NCBI GenBank assembly: GCA_022702705.1
Contig: CM040439.1
Span: 34,722,930 to 34,786,929, forward strand
Length of the DNA: 64,000 bases
Direction of reading: 5' to 3'
DNA from: Papilionanthe hookeriana x Papilionanthe teres
Lineage: Eukaryota; Streptophyta; Magnoliopsida; Asparagales; Orchidaceae
Below are positions 1 through 11,519 of this stretch, in pieces. The notes beneath the pieces were generated by a model. It was not told the origin of the DNA. It ran no database searches and saw only the letters and a program-made list of their open reading frames with translations. Within the stretch, counting starts at the first letter, position 1, and each line of letters begins with the position of its first letter. The position numbers and the translations under genes were made by a program.

Positions 1-1
1 T

Positions 2-773
2 CCCGGTAGTTTCACTATACCTCGCGCTATAGGAGAAAATTTTTATGGAAAAGCTTTGTGTGACTTAGGAGCAAGCATCAATCTAATGCCTCTATCGATT
101 TTTAAGAGATTAGGATTAGGAAAAATTACACCAACTTCAGTAACCCTTCAATTAGCTGATCGTTCGGTTACCTATCCTAAGGGAGTTATTGAAGATGTGT
201 TAGTAAAAGTGGATAAATTTATCTTCCCGCAGATTTTATTGTTTTAGATATGGAGGAAGATAAAGAAATTCCTATCATTTTAGGAAGACCATTTTTAGCT
301 ACTAGAAAAGCTATGATTGATGTTCGTAAAGGAGAATTAACTATGAGAGTAAATGACCAAAAAGTTACATTTAATATTGCAAAATCAATGAAATATCCTG
401 CGCTAGAAAAAGATGATGAATGTTTTCGGATGGAAATACTTGAACATTTACAACGCGAACATTTTAAGGAATATTACGAAGATAAATTAGAAAAAGAAAA
501 CACTGAATTAGATGAAGATAATAATGAAGAACTAGATTATATTCAGGAAAGATTTGAATTTTTGGATAATACTGAAAACACTGACAAGAATATAGTTCCA
601 TCAATTATTAAACCTCCCGAACTCGAGCTAAAAATATTACCCGATCATTTGAAATATGCTTATTTAGGTAATTCTTCAACTTTACCAGTTATTATTTCAT
701 CCGCATTAAACGAATCTCAAGAACAAAAACGTTTAGAAACTTTAAAAAATATAAGAAAACTTTTGGTTGGACT
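2..773 (+). pseudogene. Athila-like gypsy pol: aspartic protease and linker (decayed)
   Basis: This is the left-hand remnant of a Ty3/gypsy polyprotein; gag and the 5' LTR lie outside the window. The reading starts at base 2 and shows the retroviral-type protease core CDLGASINLMP (about 50-90), in which DLGAS supplies the catalytic Asp. The flap/substrate part follows, and then the second conserved block IILGRPFLATRKAMIDV (about 265-325). A one-base deletion near 226 separates the two blocks, so the present copy cannot make one protein. From about 340 to 770 there is an acidic linker rich in Glu, Asp and Asn, usual between protease and RT in Athila elements. The next frameshift, near 767, leads into RT. 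The lineage call comes from the RT and integrase wording downstream. The family is certain; the precise clade is likely. Confidence 0.85.
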
Positions 774-1715
774 TTAGCAGATATTAAAGGAATTAGTCCT
801 TCAATCCGTATGCATAGAATTATTTTAGATGATGAACATAAACCTAAAGCAGATCCCCAAAGGAGATTAAACCCGATAATGAAAGCAGTAGTTAAGAAAG
901 AAATTTTAAAATGGTTAGATAATGGTATTATATATCCTATTTCCGACAAGTGCTTGGGTAAGCCCAATTCACCGTGTTCCTAAGAAGGGAGGAGTGACCG
1001 TCATCGCCAATGAAAATAACGATCTTATTCCTATAAGAAAAGTTACCTGGTTGGCGTATATGTATCGATTATAGGAAATTAAATACCGCCACCGAGAAAG
1101 ATCACTTCCCTTTACCATTTCTGACCGGATGTTAGATAGATTAGTCGGACATAAGTATTTTTGTTTTCTAGATGGATACACCGGTTATCATCAAATACAA
1201 ATTGCTCCCGAGGATCAAGAGAAAACTACATTTACTAGTCCTTATGGAACTTTCGCTTTTCGAAAAATGCCTTTTGATTATGTAATGCACCAAGAACATT
1301 CCGTAGATGTATGATGTCTATATTTAGTAAGTTAATTGACAATGGAATAGAAGTATTTATGGATGATTTCTCCGTATTTGGAACATCATTTGACACATGC
1401 TTAACTCATCTTGAAAAAGTATTAGAAGTATGTGAGAAAATAAATTTAGTTCTAAATTGGGAGAAATGTCAATTTATGGTTGCGGGCGGCATTGTATTAG
1501 GGCATAAAATTTCAGAAAAAGGCATGGAAGTGGACCCTGCAAAAATTCAAGTTATAGCTAAATTACCACCTCCAACTACGGTAAAAGGGGTAAGAAGTTT
1601 TCTTGGACATGCTGGATTTTACAGACGTTATATAAAAGATTTTCAAAAATTACTAAACCTCTATGCCAACTTCTCGAAAAGGACAAGAAATTTGAATTTA
1701 CAATCGAATGCCTGA
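774..1715 (+). pseudogene. Athila-like gypsy reverse transcriptase domain (decayed)
   Basis: The RT domain opens with WTLADIKGISPSIRMHRI (about 774-825) and passes through the template-grip block PQRRLNP and the fingers (GIIYPISD, about 925-950). Next come the palm block FLDGYTGYHQIQIAPEDQEK (about 1165-1225) and the catalytic box VFMDDFSVFG (about 1352-1382), in which the two Asp of the YxDD motif are present. The thumb/connection block SFLGHAGFYRRYIKDF ends near 1650. The reading is broken at several points (around 945, 1070, 1300 and 1660) by small indels and stops, so it is a fossil. Its job in an intact element is to copy the genomic RNA into cDNA. Its neighbours are protease upstream and RNase H downstream, the normal gypsy order. 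Confidence 0.9.
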
Positions 1716-2180
1716 ATGCTTTTGAACTCTTAAAAGAAAAATTAATTACAAGCACCTATAATAGTTTCACCCGACCTGGGAGAAACCATTTGAGCTTATG
1801 TGTGATGCTAGTGATTATGCTCGTAGGAGCAGTTCTTAGGCAAAGATATGAAAAGATTTATAAAGTTATATACTATGCTAAGTAAAACTCTAAATAATGC
1901 CGAAATAAATTATACGATTACGTAAAGAGAATTATTAGCGGTAGTATATGGTTTTAATAAATTTAGACCTTATCTCGATTATAACAAAATGTAACGTGCA
2001 TACCGATCTTTATGCTTATCAAATATTTAATGCAAAAGAAAGATTCCAAACCAAGATTAATTAGATGGATGCTATTAATGCAAGAATTCGATTTTGAGAT
2101 CGTTAATAAGAAAGGAACCGATAATCAAATCGTGGATCATTTATCAAGATTAGAAAATCATGAATTATCCGATATTGAAA
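1716..2180 (+). pseudogene. Athila-like gypsy RNase H domain (decayed)
   Basis: The RNase H domain degrades RNA in RNA:DNA hybrids during reverse transcription. It is recognisable from the catalytic block CDASDYA (about 1800-1822), the conserved RELLAVVYGFNKFRPYL (about 1926-1976), the HTD strand (about 1998) and the terminal KKGTDNQIVDHLSRLEN (about 2110-2160), which is the standard end of gypsy RNase H. Frameshifts and stops are frequent (for example near 1800, 1885 and 1925). It sits directly between the RT fossil and the zinc-binding part of integrase. Confidence 0.85.
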
Positions 2181-2229
2181 ATGAAATTATGTACAGCTTT
2201 CCGATGAACAACTATATAATATCAATGAG

Positions 2230-2905
2230 TGGAAAATACCATGGTATGTCGATATAGTAAACTATATAGTTAGTAATATTTTACCACCTATGCTAACTTT
2301 GCAACAACAGAAAAATTCATCCATGATACGAAATCTTATTTTTGGGATGAACCATATTTATATAAGCAATGTAAGGATTTAATTATTAGAAGATGTGTAC
2401 CTTATGAAGAAACTGAACCAATTATTCAAAAATATCATGATTCGATTTTGGAGGACATTTCGGGACCGATAAAACTGCTTATAAGATTCTACAATCTGGA
2501 TTTTACTGGCCTACTCTATTTAGAGATGTATACAGATATATTAAAACTTGTGATAAATGCCAAAGAGTAGGAAATATATCTAGAAGAAAAGAAATGCCTC
2601 TAAACTTTATACTAGAAATTGAAATTTTTGATGTTTGGGGATTAGATTTTATGGGACCTTTTATTCCTTCGTTTGGAAACTCATATATATTAGTAGTTAG
2701 TTGATTATGTTTCCAAATGGATTGAGGCACAAGCTTTACCTAGGTGTGATGCTAAGAGTGTTTCAAAATTTCGATGAAAAATATTTTTACTAGATTTGGA
2801 ATGCCGAGAGTGATTATCACTGACGGAGGAACTCATTTTAGAAATAAATACATTCACAAACTAGTAGAAAAATACAATATTACTCATAAGATATCCACTG
2901 CTTAT
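2230..2905 (+). pseudogene. Athila-like integrase, first half (cut by the insertion at 2906)
   Basis: The N-terminal zinc-binding part lies around 2330-2570 and ends in TCDKCQRVGNISRRKEMP. The catalytic core begins with FDVWGLDFMGPF (about 2626-2662), which contains the first catalytic Asp, and continues with TRFGMPRVIITDGGTHF (about 2789-2840), which contains the second. The reading then stops abruptly at ISTAY (about 2890-2905). The expected continuation, HPQTSG, is found only at 10377, because a 7,466-bp LTR sits between bases 2905 and 10372. Several one-base indels and stops are present, for example near 2460 and 2700. Confidence 0.88.
2901..2905. repeat. Target-site duplication CTTAT, left copy
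   Basis: CTTAT here and again at 10372-10376 flank the giant solo LTR exactly. Removing the insertion and one copy restores the integrase reading ...ACT GCT TAT CAT CCA CAG..., which is the usual TAYHPQ. A 5-bp duplication is standard for LTR-retrotransposon integration. Confidence 0.9.
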
Positions 2906-4974
2906 TGTGCGGCTTATTTTTTAGGTTTAATTTAAATAATTTGAAAAGTAATATTTGATTTTGAAAATAATTTTAAATTTGAAAATTTTAAGATATGAAA
3001 TCAAACTGATCTCACATCCCGAATAGTTTATATGAACGAGCGCCGCACTTCAAACCGTGTATCTATCCCGAAGAATAGACACATCGCTTCGATAATGAGG
3101 CTCGATTAAATAAACTAGAGAAGTTTGTGACATCCGTTTGATCTCGCGAACCAATTTTATAAGCCGACAAATTCCCCGTTTAATATGAAAACATTAAACA
3201 GGGTTTATATTACCCAGGTTCTTAAAATTCCCTATAAGGGCAAGCCCCTATAGTTAATTACATCTTAAGTGACGGGAATCACCTAAGAAAACTCTCGATA
3301 ATAATCGATAGTTCTCGCTCTCAAGAATTTCAAAGTTTAAGTTTTCAATGGATTGAATTTTGGAATTTCAATAGGGAATGGATCAAATTTGGAACATTTT
3401 GTTTTGGGAATTCAAGGGAAGAAAGGTAGGAGAAATCACGGATTCGAAGCGAACTTCGGTAATTTCCCGACTATCCTATTATTTGGCTTCGAATTTAGGA
3501 AAGTCCTAATATTTATTTAATGTTTTGATCTTGCCAATTTTAATTAATTAGGACTTATGTTTGTATGATAAAATCATACAAACAGCCTCGGAGATGTGAG
3601 GGTTTATGTTGTATCGGACGACTACCTCAGAGTCCTAAGACCGATTAGGGCTTAATTTACATGACATGATCATGCAAATGCCTAACGAAGAGTTAAGGGT
3701 TTATGTTGCACCAGGCAAACTACCTCGAAGTCCTATGGCTTGGTTATTTAATTCTAAGATAGTTTTGCTGAAGTAGCCTCGAGTTTTGTCGATGACGATG
3801 GCCGTGCTCGCCCACCATGCTCCGAGCTCCTTGTCGTTGCAGAGGTTTAGTTTTAGAAGTCATAAATCGGGAGATGAGAGAAGTGTTTGGTTTTAGAGCA
3901 AGTCTTAATTTCCATGTGTCTTTAATATTTTAGTTAAGACAAATCTTAAAGTTGATTATAACAACACCGGTTAAGATCCCACGGTTCCATCCTTCCAGGC
4001 ATCGTTATTTTTATCGGATTCACTTAGTCCGGATGAATTTGCTAAACTCAATCGAATGAGTTCCACACTTTCATTTAGACCGTGGGAAATCCCGTTAGCA
4101 ACACGTAGGTTACATCATCCGAGGTATTCCCGATCATCCAACAAGATGTTTTAATTTAGTTGTAGTTGTAGTTTTGTTGTTCTGTTTGTGATTAAATTTT
4201 GAGTTGTTTTATATTTCGAATGTTGTGGCGGTGAATTTTATCTTGTAGTGTCTTTTAATTTAGTTATGGGTTTCAGTTTTGGTTTCTGTCCTAAAGGTGT
4301 AGGTTTTCATGCAACTGTTGTTTATCATGCAAAAAAAGAGTAAAGTGCAACACGAGTAAATGAATTGCAGTAAGATAAATTGCAATAAAATAAAAGCGTA
4401 CCTGGAGGGTCTTCCCGTCATCCCAAGCTGCACTTAAAATACAATTTAGAGCATTTAAGCATTTATAGCAATTTCCTAGGTAAAGCTAAGGAAGGGTTAT
4501 GGTTTTCTACCAAAATCCTAATCCTATAGCTAGTCATTCCTATGACGTCTAGGTTCTTGTATTTTAGTTTGAGGATGATTTTCTTCATCAAAGAACAACT
4601 AAGTTCAATTGTTCTTATAAATATCCTATCATATTGAGGAAGTGCTTAAGACGAATCTTAAACATCTTTTCAATATTTCTAGGATTGTTTTAAGTCCAAA
4701 TGAATTTAATTACACAAATGAATTAATCGTCCGAGAGTTTAAGTTTTGTTGTCTTGCTCGGTGAACTTAGGACATTTGAATACCCTTATGAGTGAAATGA
4801 CATTTCATTTGATACTCCGTTTAGGAGTTATAATAGTAAAAGCTCCTAAGGGCAAAATGATATTTAATGATTTGTGATTCAAATTTAAGTTCAAATTGAT
4901 GATTTAAGTTCTGGAATAGTTGTTCAAGTTATTTTAGATTTATTTTTGAGTTCTTCATGTCTTAGGTGATGTTA

Positions 4975-5300
4975 TTTTTAATTCAATTTAATTTAACTTT
5001 AATTTAATTTAATTTGGTTTAGTTTCAATTTTAATTTAATTTGATATATTTAATTTAATTTAATTTTAATTTTAACTTGGTTTTATTTTAATTTAATTTA
5101 ATTTAATTTAATTTAATATGTTTCAATTTAATTTAACTTAATTTAATTTAATTTAATTTAATATGATTTAATTTAATTTAATTTAATTTAATTTCATTTA
5201 ATTCAATTTAATTTGATTTAATTTGATTTAATTTAATATATTTTAATTTAATTTAATTTAATTTAATTTAATTTAATTTAAATTTAAATTTAATTTTATT
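4975..5300. repeat. Low-complexity (TTTAA)n / (AATTT)n tract
   Basis: About 320 bases consist almost entirely of pentanucleotide AATTT/TTTAA runs with occasional interruptions. It is inside the giant solo LTR. The RC-oriented copies have only a weak, shorter counterpart (near 22190 and 29090), so the tract has expanded in this copy. Confidence 0.85.
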
Positions 5301-7994
5301 TTTAATTTTAATTTAATATTTTATTTTTTTTTATGTTTTAAAGATGATTTAATTTTAATTGTTAAAGTATTAATTTAATTGAAATTTTAAAAGGATTTAA
5401 TTTAAATAATTTAACTTTAATTTAATTTAATGATTAAGTCTTTTAGAATTTTAAATCTTAAATTTGGATTATCATTTTAATTAGGACTTAAATATTATTG
5501 AGATGATTAATTTAGGGATTCTTAAATTAAAGAACAAATCTCTTCCTAATAATATCCCTATTTTAATAATTCCAATTTTTCATTCTTCCAAATTTAATTA
5601 ATTACTTAATTAAGGTTTATTTTAATTATTTTTAAATTGCTTAGTAGGTTTTTACCTTTTAATTATTTAAATTTCAATCATCCAAATCAGATTAAGATCA
5701 AATATTTTACCTTTTCATTTTATTAAGCCTAAAGTTTTAATTAAGGGTTAAAATTTTAATTACCATTTTGCCCTTCAAGCTTAATAATTCCATAACTCAC
5801 TAAATTGAGCTCAGATGAATTTGCAATTTTTATGTGACTTCACTCATATGTCAATAAAGACATTAGAGGAGAAAATGTGATTTTTCTGTATTTAATTTAT
5901 TTATAATTATTTTTGGTGGAAAATAAGGATTTTCAAGGAAAATTTAATAATATGACCAAGGGAAAGTTTCTATCCTTAAGAAAATTATGGGACATTTCTA
6001 ATGACTAGAAGACCACTTGGACAAATTTTTGTGATTTTTTGAATTATATTTTATTTATTAAAATTATTTTAAGTTCTGGAGTATTAATTAATTTAAAAAT
6101 AGAATATAAGTTGAAAATTGAATTTTATAATTTTTAAAATTCTCTCTGATATCAAGGATTCCAGAGAACCAAATTTTACAATTTTCTGATTTTTCTTTGC
6201 TTTATTATAATTATTTTAGTGAAAATGTTAGAAAATACATTTTTTTAATTTTAAAATTACCCTAGGGCTTTAAAATTTAATATCTCATTAAATAGACCTG
6301 AGAAAAATATGGGGTTTGTTCCTAAGTGATTAAATTTCAAAATATGACATTTTGGTGAATTTTATTATTTTTGTGATTTTTATTATTTTTTAATTATTAA
6401 AATATTAAAATAATACTAAAAAATTAACTTTTTTAGAAAATTGAAATTTTAATTTTTTTAAATTCCCCTGATATCAGAGAGGCTCCAAAACCAATTTGGT
6501 GAATTTTTGAAAGGTATTTTGAAAGTTATGAATTTTTAAAGTTTAAAATGACTAAATGGCTTAATCAACCCATTTAGTAAGGTTAACTAAGTCCAATTGA
6601 CTTCAAACTTTTATGGTGGTTTCCTCTGATCCTAAAGGTCAGTGGAGAATTGATTTCAAGTCAATTTGATGTATAGTTATCTCTAATTAATTAGGGGTCT
6701 ATTTTGGGTGTTTAAGCTAATTAGGGTTGTTTTGAGCGAATTAACTCAAGTCCTATTTTTTCTAGGGTTCTCTATCATAAGGAACATCACCAAATTTTTC
6801 TAGAATTTATTTCACAACATGCTAATTTTTGGAATTAAAATACTCAAAACAGCCACATGCATTTGAAAAATCAATAACTTTTCACAGAGATGGCCTCCGA
6901 CCTTGGAAAATTCGGGAATATTCCCAAGTTCGGAGGCTTCAAAGCCCTATGGTCTCATGCCATGGTGAATTGTATGAATGCATGGAGAATTAAAACAATG
7001 CAGGGAGTAAATAATTAATTAAAAATAAAGTACTCGGACAAAATTAATTAATTTCTTTTCCACATTATTCTCCTCTGTTCACTGAGCAAGAGGGTATTTT
7101 TATTTTATTTTTGTGATTTTTCTACACAAAGATATGGATTTTTTAAGTTCTGGGTATTTAATAAATAAGAAAAATCTCTATTTTCCTACTTATCCACGCG
7201 GCGCCGCGTTAACCTCCGCAGCTCCGAAGGGGGTACGTGTCGCGCTGTGATTGGGCGCCGCCATCTGAGTCGGCCCGTCCCGGACCCGCGGTTCACGTAT
7301 CATTCCCTGGTCCGGCGCAATCTGAACCGTCCGCTCAATACACGCGCGATCCAACGGCTCCTGGTCATCGTCTACGACTGGTGCGATCCCGTGACCGTCC
7401 ACACTCTAACCCTAAGAACTCACTCGATTCTCAACGGATTTTCGTGTTCTTATGCTCTCATGGATTCGTCTTGAAGAGACGAACACATCCATACGGTAAA
7501 CATGCATTGAAATTTATTCAAATGAAATGGAGAATCTCTCGTAAGCTCGTGAAGAAAAATGAGTTCATACCTTTGCTCGGAGAAGTGAAGCTTCGATCCG
7601 AGAGTTGTGTCACCTTCGATTGGGTTCAAGTAAGCTCCGGATGAAGTCCCTTGGCCCAGTGAATTGTCTAGCTATGAAAGTGACCACAGCCGATCACAAA
7701 GCTTGGAGGTCTGGAGCAACCGGGTGGCCTCGGAGATGGGGCTTTCAGTGGGAAACTTCTCCTCTTGGTCCAGTGAAGGTGTAGGACCAGTCAATTTGAG
7801 GATTGGCTCACTGTGGCAAAGTGTCCTGGTTTTAGGTGAAAATTCAGTTGAGAAATTGGATTCTGTCAGTGAGGATTAGGGCAAATTGACACTGGGGATC
7901 AACTGCTCTAAGTATGGAGTAGGGTTTGGAACAATTTTGGCAGAGTTTCGGCAAGGTTTGTGCAACTCTCTTCCATGGCCGTGAGGGGGTCGAG

Positions 7995-8002
7995 TTTAAA
8001 TA
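7995..8002 (-). promoter_or_regulatory. Putative LTR promoter TATA box
   Basis: On the minus strand this reads TATTTAAA, followed by a C-rich, transcription-start-like stretch. Equivalent boxes occur at 19443-19450 (plus) and 62090-62097 (minus) in related LTRs, always in the orientation inferred as sense. Confidence 0.5.
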
Positions 8003-10346
8003 GAGGTGGCTGGAGAGCCTCATAGGGATGGCCAAGGGTTGGGATCAGCTGCTCTTGGCAAGAGAAGAACAGCTACAATGGCCACTGGGGATGGGGTAGC
8101 TCAGCAGGTGAGAATTCCAAGTTTGGGCTCACATGTGAGCTTTCGGCTCGGTGGTTTCCGTGCGGCCGTGGTGGCCGGCCGGCCAGTGGTCAGTCACCTT
8201 CAAGGTCGGTGAATCGTGGCTGGAGGCTTGTGCAATCAATCGGGCCTTGCCATGTGTAAAGGGTTTGGATTGAAATGGAATGGGGGGGAGGCTATACTTG
8301 GCTAGGTTTGGTCAACCCATTTGTTTGGGCTGGGTTCACCTCCCCATGGCTGACCTTGGGCTGAGAAAATCAGTTAGGCTAGCTGGTCAAAAGGTGGTGA
8401 TGTCCTTATCCAAGAATATTTAGATTAAATCTTGGTTAAGGGGAAACATGCTTAAGGCTAATGACTTTTAGGAGGTGGTTAAAGGACCTCCTCCTTTTGC
8501 CATTTAAAGAGGGTTGACCACTTAGAAATCCTCATGGCTTGCCAATGGCTTACATGTGGCTTCATGGCTCCATGTGGCTTGGGGAAAAGATCGGGTCAAT
8601 TTCATGAAAAGGGATATTATGGATTTTGGCATTTTAATGGAAATTGTTATGGGGCTTGATTTGGAATTGTTTAATTGATGATTTTGAAACTTAGGGGTGA
8701 TTTTGATTAAATGGATGATGAGGGGAAGTGTCATGTGGGCTTTGGATGAATTTGGGCTTTTGAATTTGATGGAAGTGGGCTTTTAGGAAGGTTTAAGGGA
8801 AGTGGGCTTTTAAGTTTAAGAATGTGTTCATGGATGAGAATTTTTGTGAAGGGTTGGGCCAAATAATTGTTGGTTTTGGTTTAGGGATGTTTCATGAGTA
8901 ATTTGAAATAGATTTAAGGTGGTTTGGGTTTGAATTGGGTTGAATTTGGGTTTATCCGGTAAATGGGCCAATGTAGGTCAAATTGGGCTAACTTGGGCCA
9001 ATGTTGGGCTAGGGTTGAAATTGATGTAAAATAAATGTTGGGAAATGTTTATGGGAGTGTTTCAAAGAGGTTTTGGCTTTGGTTGGGTTTTGATTTTGGG
9101 GTTTGGGTCTATTTGGGTTAGGTTTGGGTTTAGGCCAAAATTGGGCTTTTTGATTTTGGGTTGAATTTGAGTGGGGTTTGGGTCAAAATCTTGGGAAAAT
9201 CATGTTAGTGTTTTGTTTATGGGGATGTTAAGGAAGGTTTAGAAAAGATTTGGGGTTAATTGGAGTTGAATTGGGTGGGTTTGGGCTAAGTTTGGGTCAT
9301 GGGTCCAAATTGGGCTTTAAGGCCAAAAGTGAAATTGGATCCCAATGTCAATCAAATTGGGCTTGGATTTGGTCTAGATTAGTGTTGGGGATGTTGAATT
9401 GAAGTTTATAATTGAATTGGACCAGAATTTGGGTCAATTGGGTAGGTTTAGTTTGACATTGGGTTTACTTTGGGTTAAAATGGGTCAAATTGGGGGTTTT
9501 GATAAACGTGGGGTAAATTGACAAAATTGGCCCATGGTGTAGTTGGACAAAATGAAATTGGGAATATTTGGGATTTTCTGGAATTTTCTGGGAATTTTCT
9601 GAATTTTTGGATTTTTTGGCTAAGAGGGGTATTTTGGGTATTTGGAGGGTATTGGGAGGTATTTTTGGAATTTTGGTATTTTTGGGTATGGATGATCAAT
9701 TTGATTGGTTAGACAATGTTTAGGATTGATTTTGGAGAATTTTGGGTAATTTAAGTGATTTTGCAAGTTTTGGGGGGGTTTCAGGGTTTTGGGTAGACTA
9801 GGCGGGTGTAGGGTTCGGGGTCAAAAATCGAAAATTTGGAAAATTGAGGATTGGGTGAATGTAAGTGAAATGAAATCATTTTTGTTGAGCCATGAAGCCA
9901 TATCAAGTCCACATGAGCCATGAAGGGACTCATTTGAGGCATCCACTATGTTGTTCCTAACCTCTTACCCAAGGGCTTAGTGGGTTAAGGACCATCCATG
10001 TGAACCACCCGCATGAGTCGGAGGTCAAATTGGGTATGGGTGTGTTTTAAGAGGTGTGTGAAAGTGTAGTGTATAGGTGTAGTGTGTGTGTAAGTCAGCC
10101 CCTCACCAAATCAAAGCCACCTGAAGGCGTCCTAAGGCCAAAAATCCCATAGGAACTCATCCTTTAAACCTCCACATCTAATTTCAACCCTCTAGGTGAT
10201 TAGGGGTCTACAATCAAGTTTGTGGGGTTTGCGAGGAGTTAGGAAGTGGTTTGAATTTCTAAGTGGTGGGTCACAATTCTAATCCTCTAGGATAGTCAAA
10301 GGAAAAGCCTAAGGCTAGATCCTAAGTACTAAAGAGAAGAAGAGAA

Positions 10347-10367
10347 GACCTCATCAAAAATGAGGTC
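10347..10367. other. Perfect 8-bp hairpin next to the LTR terminus
   Basis: GACCTCAT and ATGAGGTC form an 8-bp stem with a five-base CAAAA loop, four bases from the CA end of the giant LTR. It is not visible in the 62646 end, which shares only GAGGTCAACA. Confidence 0.6.
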
Positions 10368-10371
10368 AACA

Positions 10372-10376
10372 CTTAT
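10372..10376. repeat. Target-site duplication CTTAT, right copy
   Basis: This is the partner of CTTAT at 2901-2905. It directly precedes the resumed integrase reading (CAT CCA CAG ACT AGC). Confidence 0.9.
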
Positions 10377-11000
10377 CATCCACAGACTAGCGGATTAGCT
10401 GAAGTATCTAATCGTGAGATTAAACGTATTTTAGAAAAATCAGTAAACCCAAATAGGTTAGTTTGGTCTATTAGATTAGACAATCGCATTATGGGCTTAT
10501 AGGATCGCTTATAAAACTCCGATTGGAATGACTCCTTACGAGCTTATATATGGAAAAACTTGCCACTTACCGACTGAATTAGAACATAAAGCATATTGGG
10601 CGATTAAAGAATTTAATTATAATATGAAAGAAGCTCGGTGAGAAGAGACTGCCGCAATTAAATGAATTGGAAGAATTAAGAAATGAATCATATGATAATG
10701 ATCGGATTTATGAAGAAAAGATGAAATTATGGCATGATCAGAAGATTAATCAGAGAAATTTTGAACCAGGATAGGAAGTTTTGTTATATAATACTAGATT
10801 GAAATTATTTCCTGGAAAATTGAAGTCTCGATGGTTAGGACCTTTCACCATAACTCAAATATTTTCATACGGAACTATAGAAATCGAAGATCCAAAAACT
10901 GGACATTAATTTAAAGTTAATGGACATAGATTAAAACCATATTTCGAAGGTATAAGACCTAACTATAAAGAGGTTTTAATGCTTAGTCGACTCCGATTAA
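10377..11000 (+). pseudogene. Athila-like integrase, second half and C-terminal domain (decayed)
   Basis: The reading resumes with HPQTSGLAEVSNREIKRILEK (10377-10440). It contains the Glu of the D,D,E triad, and then the usual YKTPIGMTPYELIYGKTCHLP region (about 10510-10570). The C-terminal part is recognisable as LFPGKLKSRWLGPFTI (about 10807-10855), the GPF/Y-type module of gypsy integrases, and then YGTIEIEDPKTGH. Frameshifts at about 10475, 10500 and 10635 and an in-frame stop near 10770 make it non-functional. It belongs with the half-domain ending at 2905. Confidence 0.88.
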
Positions 11001-11020
11001 TAATTGAAATTAGGTCGGGC

Positions 11021-11060
11021 CGACGACGTTAAACCAAGCGCTTTATGGGAGGCAACCCAT
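11021..11060 (+). other. Conserved post-pol motif of Athila/Tat-type gypsy elements
   Basis: Just after the end of integrase there is a GACGTTAAACCAAGCGC...GGGAGGCAACCC motif. From knowledge of the family, a similar block is common downstream of pol in plant Athila/Tat-group elements. Its function is unknown. It marks the end of pol and the start of the region with the extra ORFs. Confidence 0.6.
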
Positions 11061-11213
11061 ATTAGTTATCTATTTTTATTGTATCTTAATAGTTAGTCTA
11101 TATTATTGAAACTTTACTACTCAATTATTATTAAGAATCATCACATATTCGAACCATTATGATAAGAAAAGAAATTATTCAATTTAGAGCGAAATTGGAC
11201 ATTATTTTGGAAT

Positions 11214-11386
11214 CTCGACGACGGCGAGGTTGATACTCGCCGACAGCGAGGTTCGTGCCTAAATTAGATTCAGTTTATTTATCGAGCTCGCTGACAGCGA
11301 GAAACGTCCTCGCCGACAGCGAGAACCGGAAGGCAGCTTTTATAACTAAGTCGCCGAAGGCGAGAAACGTCCTCGCCGACAGCGAG
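11214..11386. repeat. Palindrome cluster 1 (six 15-bp units)
   Basis: Six units of consensus CTCGCCGACRGCGAG start at 11214, 11236, 11287, 11309, 11350 and 11372. They form three pairs with 22-bp spacing, separated by 51 and 41 bp. Each unit is an inverted repeat with a 5-6 bp arm (CTCGC(C)...(G)GCGAG). TATA-like sequences follow at 11391-11398 and 11405-11412, then the ATG of the first accessory ORF at 11520. Confidence 0.9.
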
Positions 11387-11519
11387 GAAGTTATAAAGAT
11401 GAGTTATTTATACTTCGAATGCCGATTTGGACGGTTTCAACACCAATTCCTTTGTGAAAACCCATTCTTAAACCACTCTAAGTCTACCTTCTTCACTAGA
11501 ATTCATTCCATTCACCATA

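Larger units (their letters stand above)
2906..10371 (-). mobile_element. 7,466-bp solo LTR of the giant-LTR (Tat/Ogre-like) family
   Basis: This unit begins TGTGCGGC and ends GAGGTCAACA (TG...CA), is flanked by a perfect 5-bp duplication, and interrupts the integrase of an older element. There is no terminal direct repeat inside it and no credible protein-coding region, so it behaves as a single LTR rather than as a complete element. It is related in opposite orientation to 17760-23468 and 26924-31281, and by its ends and first 400 bases to 58610-62646. The minus strand is taken as the sense strand, because the copies around the integrase/AlkB remnant read that way and a TATTTAAA box (7995-8002, minus) sits at the same relative place in the other copies. 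It contains an AATTT-type low-complexity stretch (about 4975-5300) and a GC-rich island at 7195-7400. Confidence 0.82.

Noticed and set aside
7237..7644. 135-codon open frame in the GC-rich island of the giant LTR
   Set aside because: The corresponding segments at 20030-20240 and 26935-27150 do not keep the frame, so it is composition rather than coding.
2906..10371. A complete non-autonomous (LARD-type) element with its own LTRs
   Set aside because: No direct repeat is visible between its two ends, and homologous segments appear as flanks of the integrase/AlkB core, so a solo LTR fits better.
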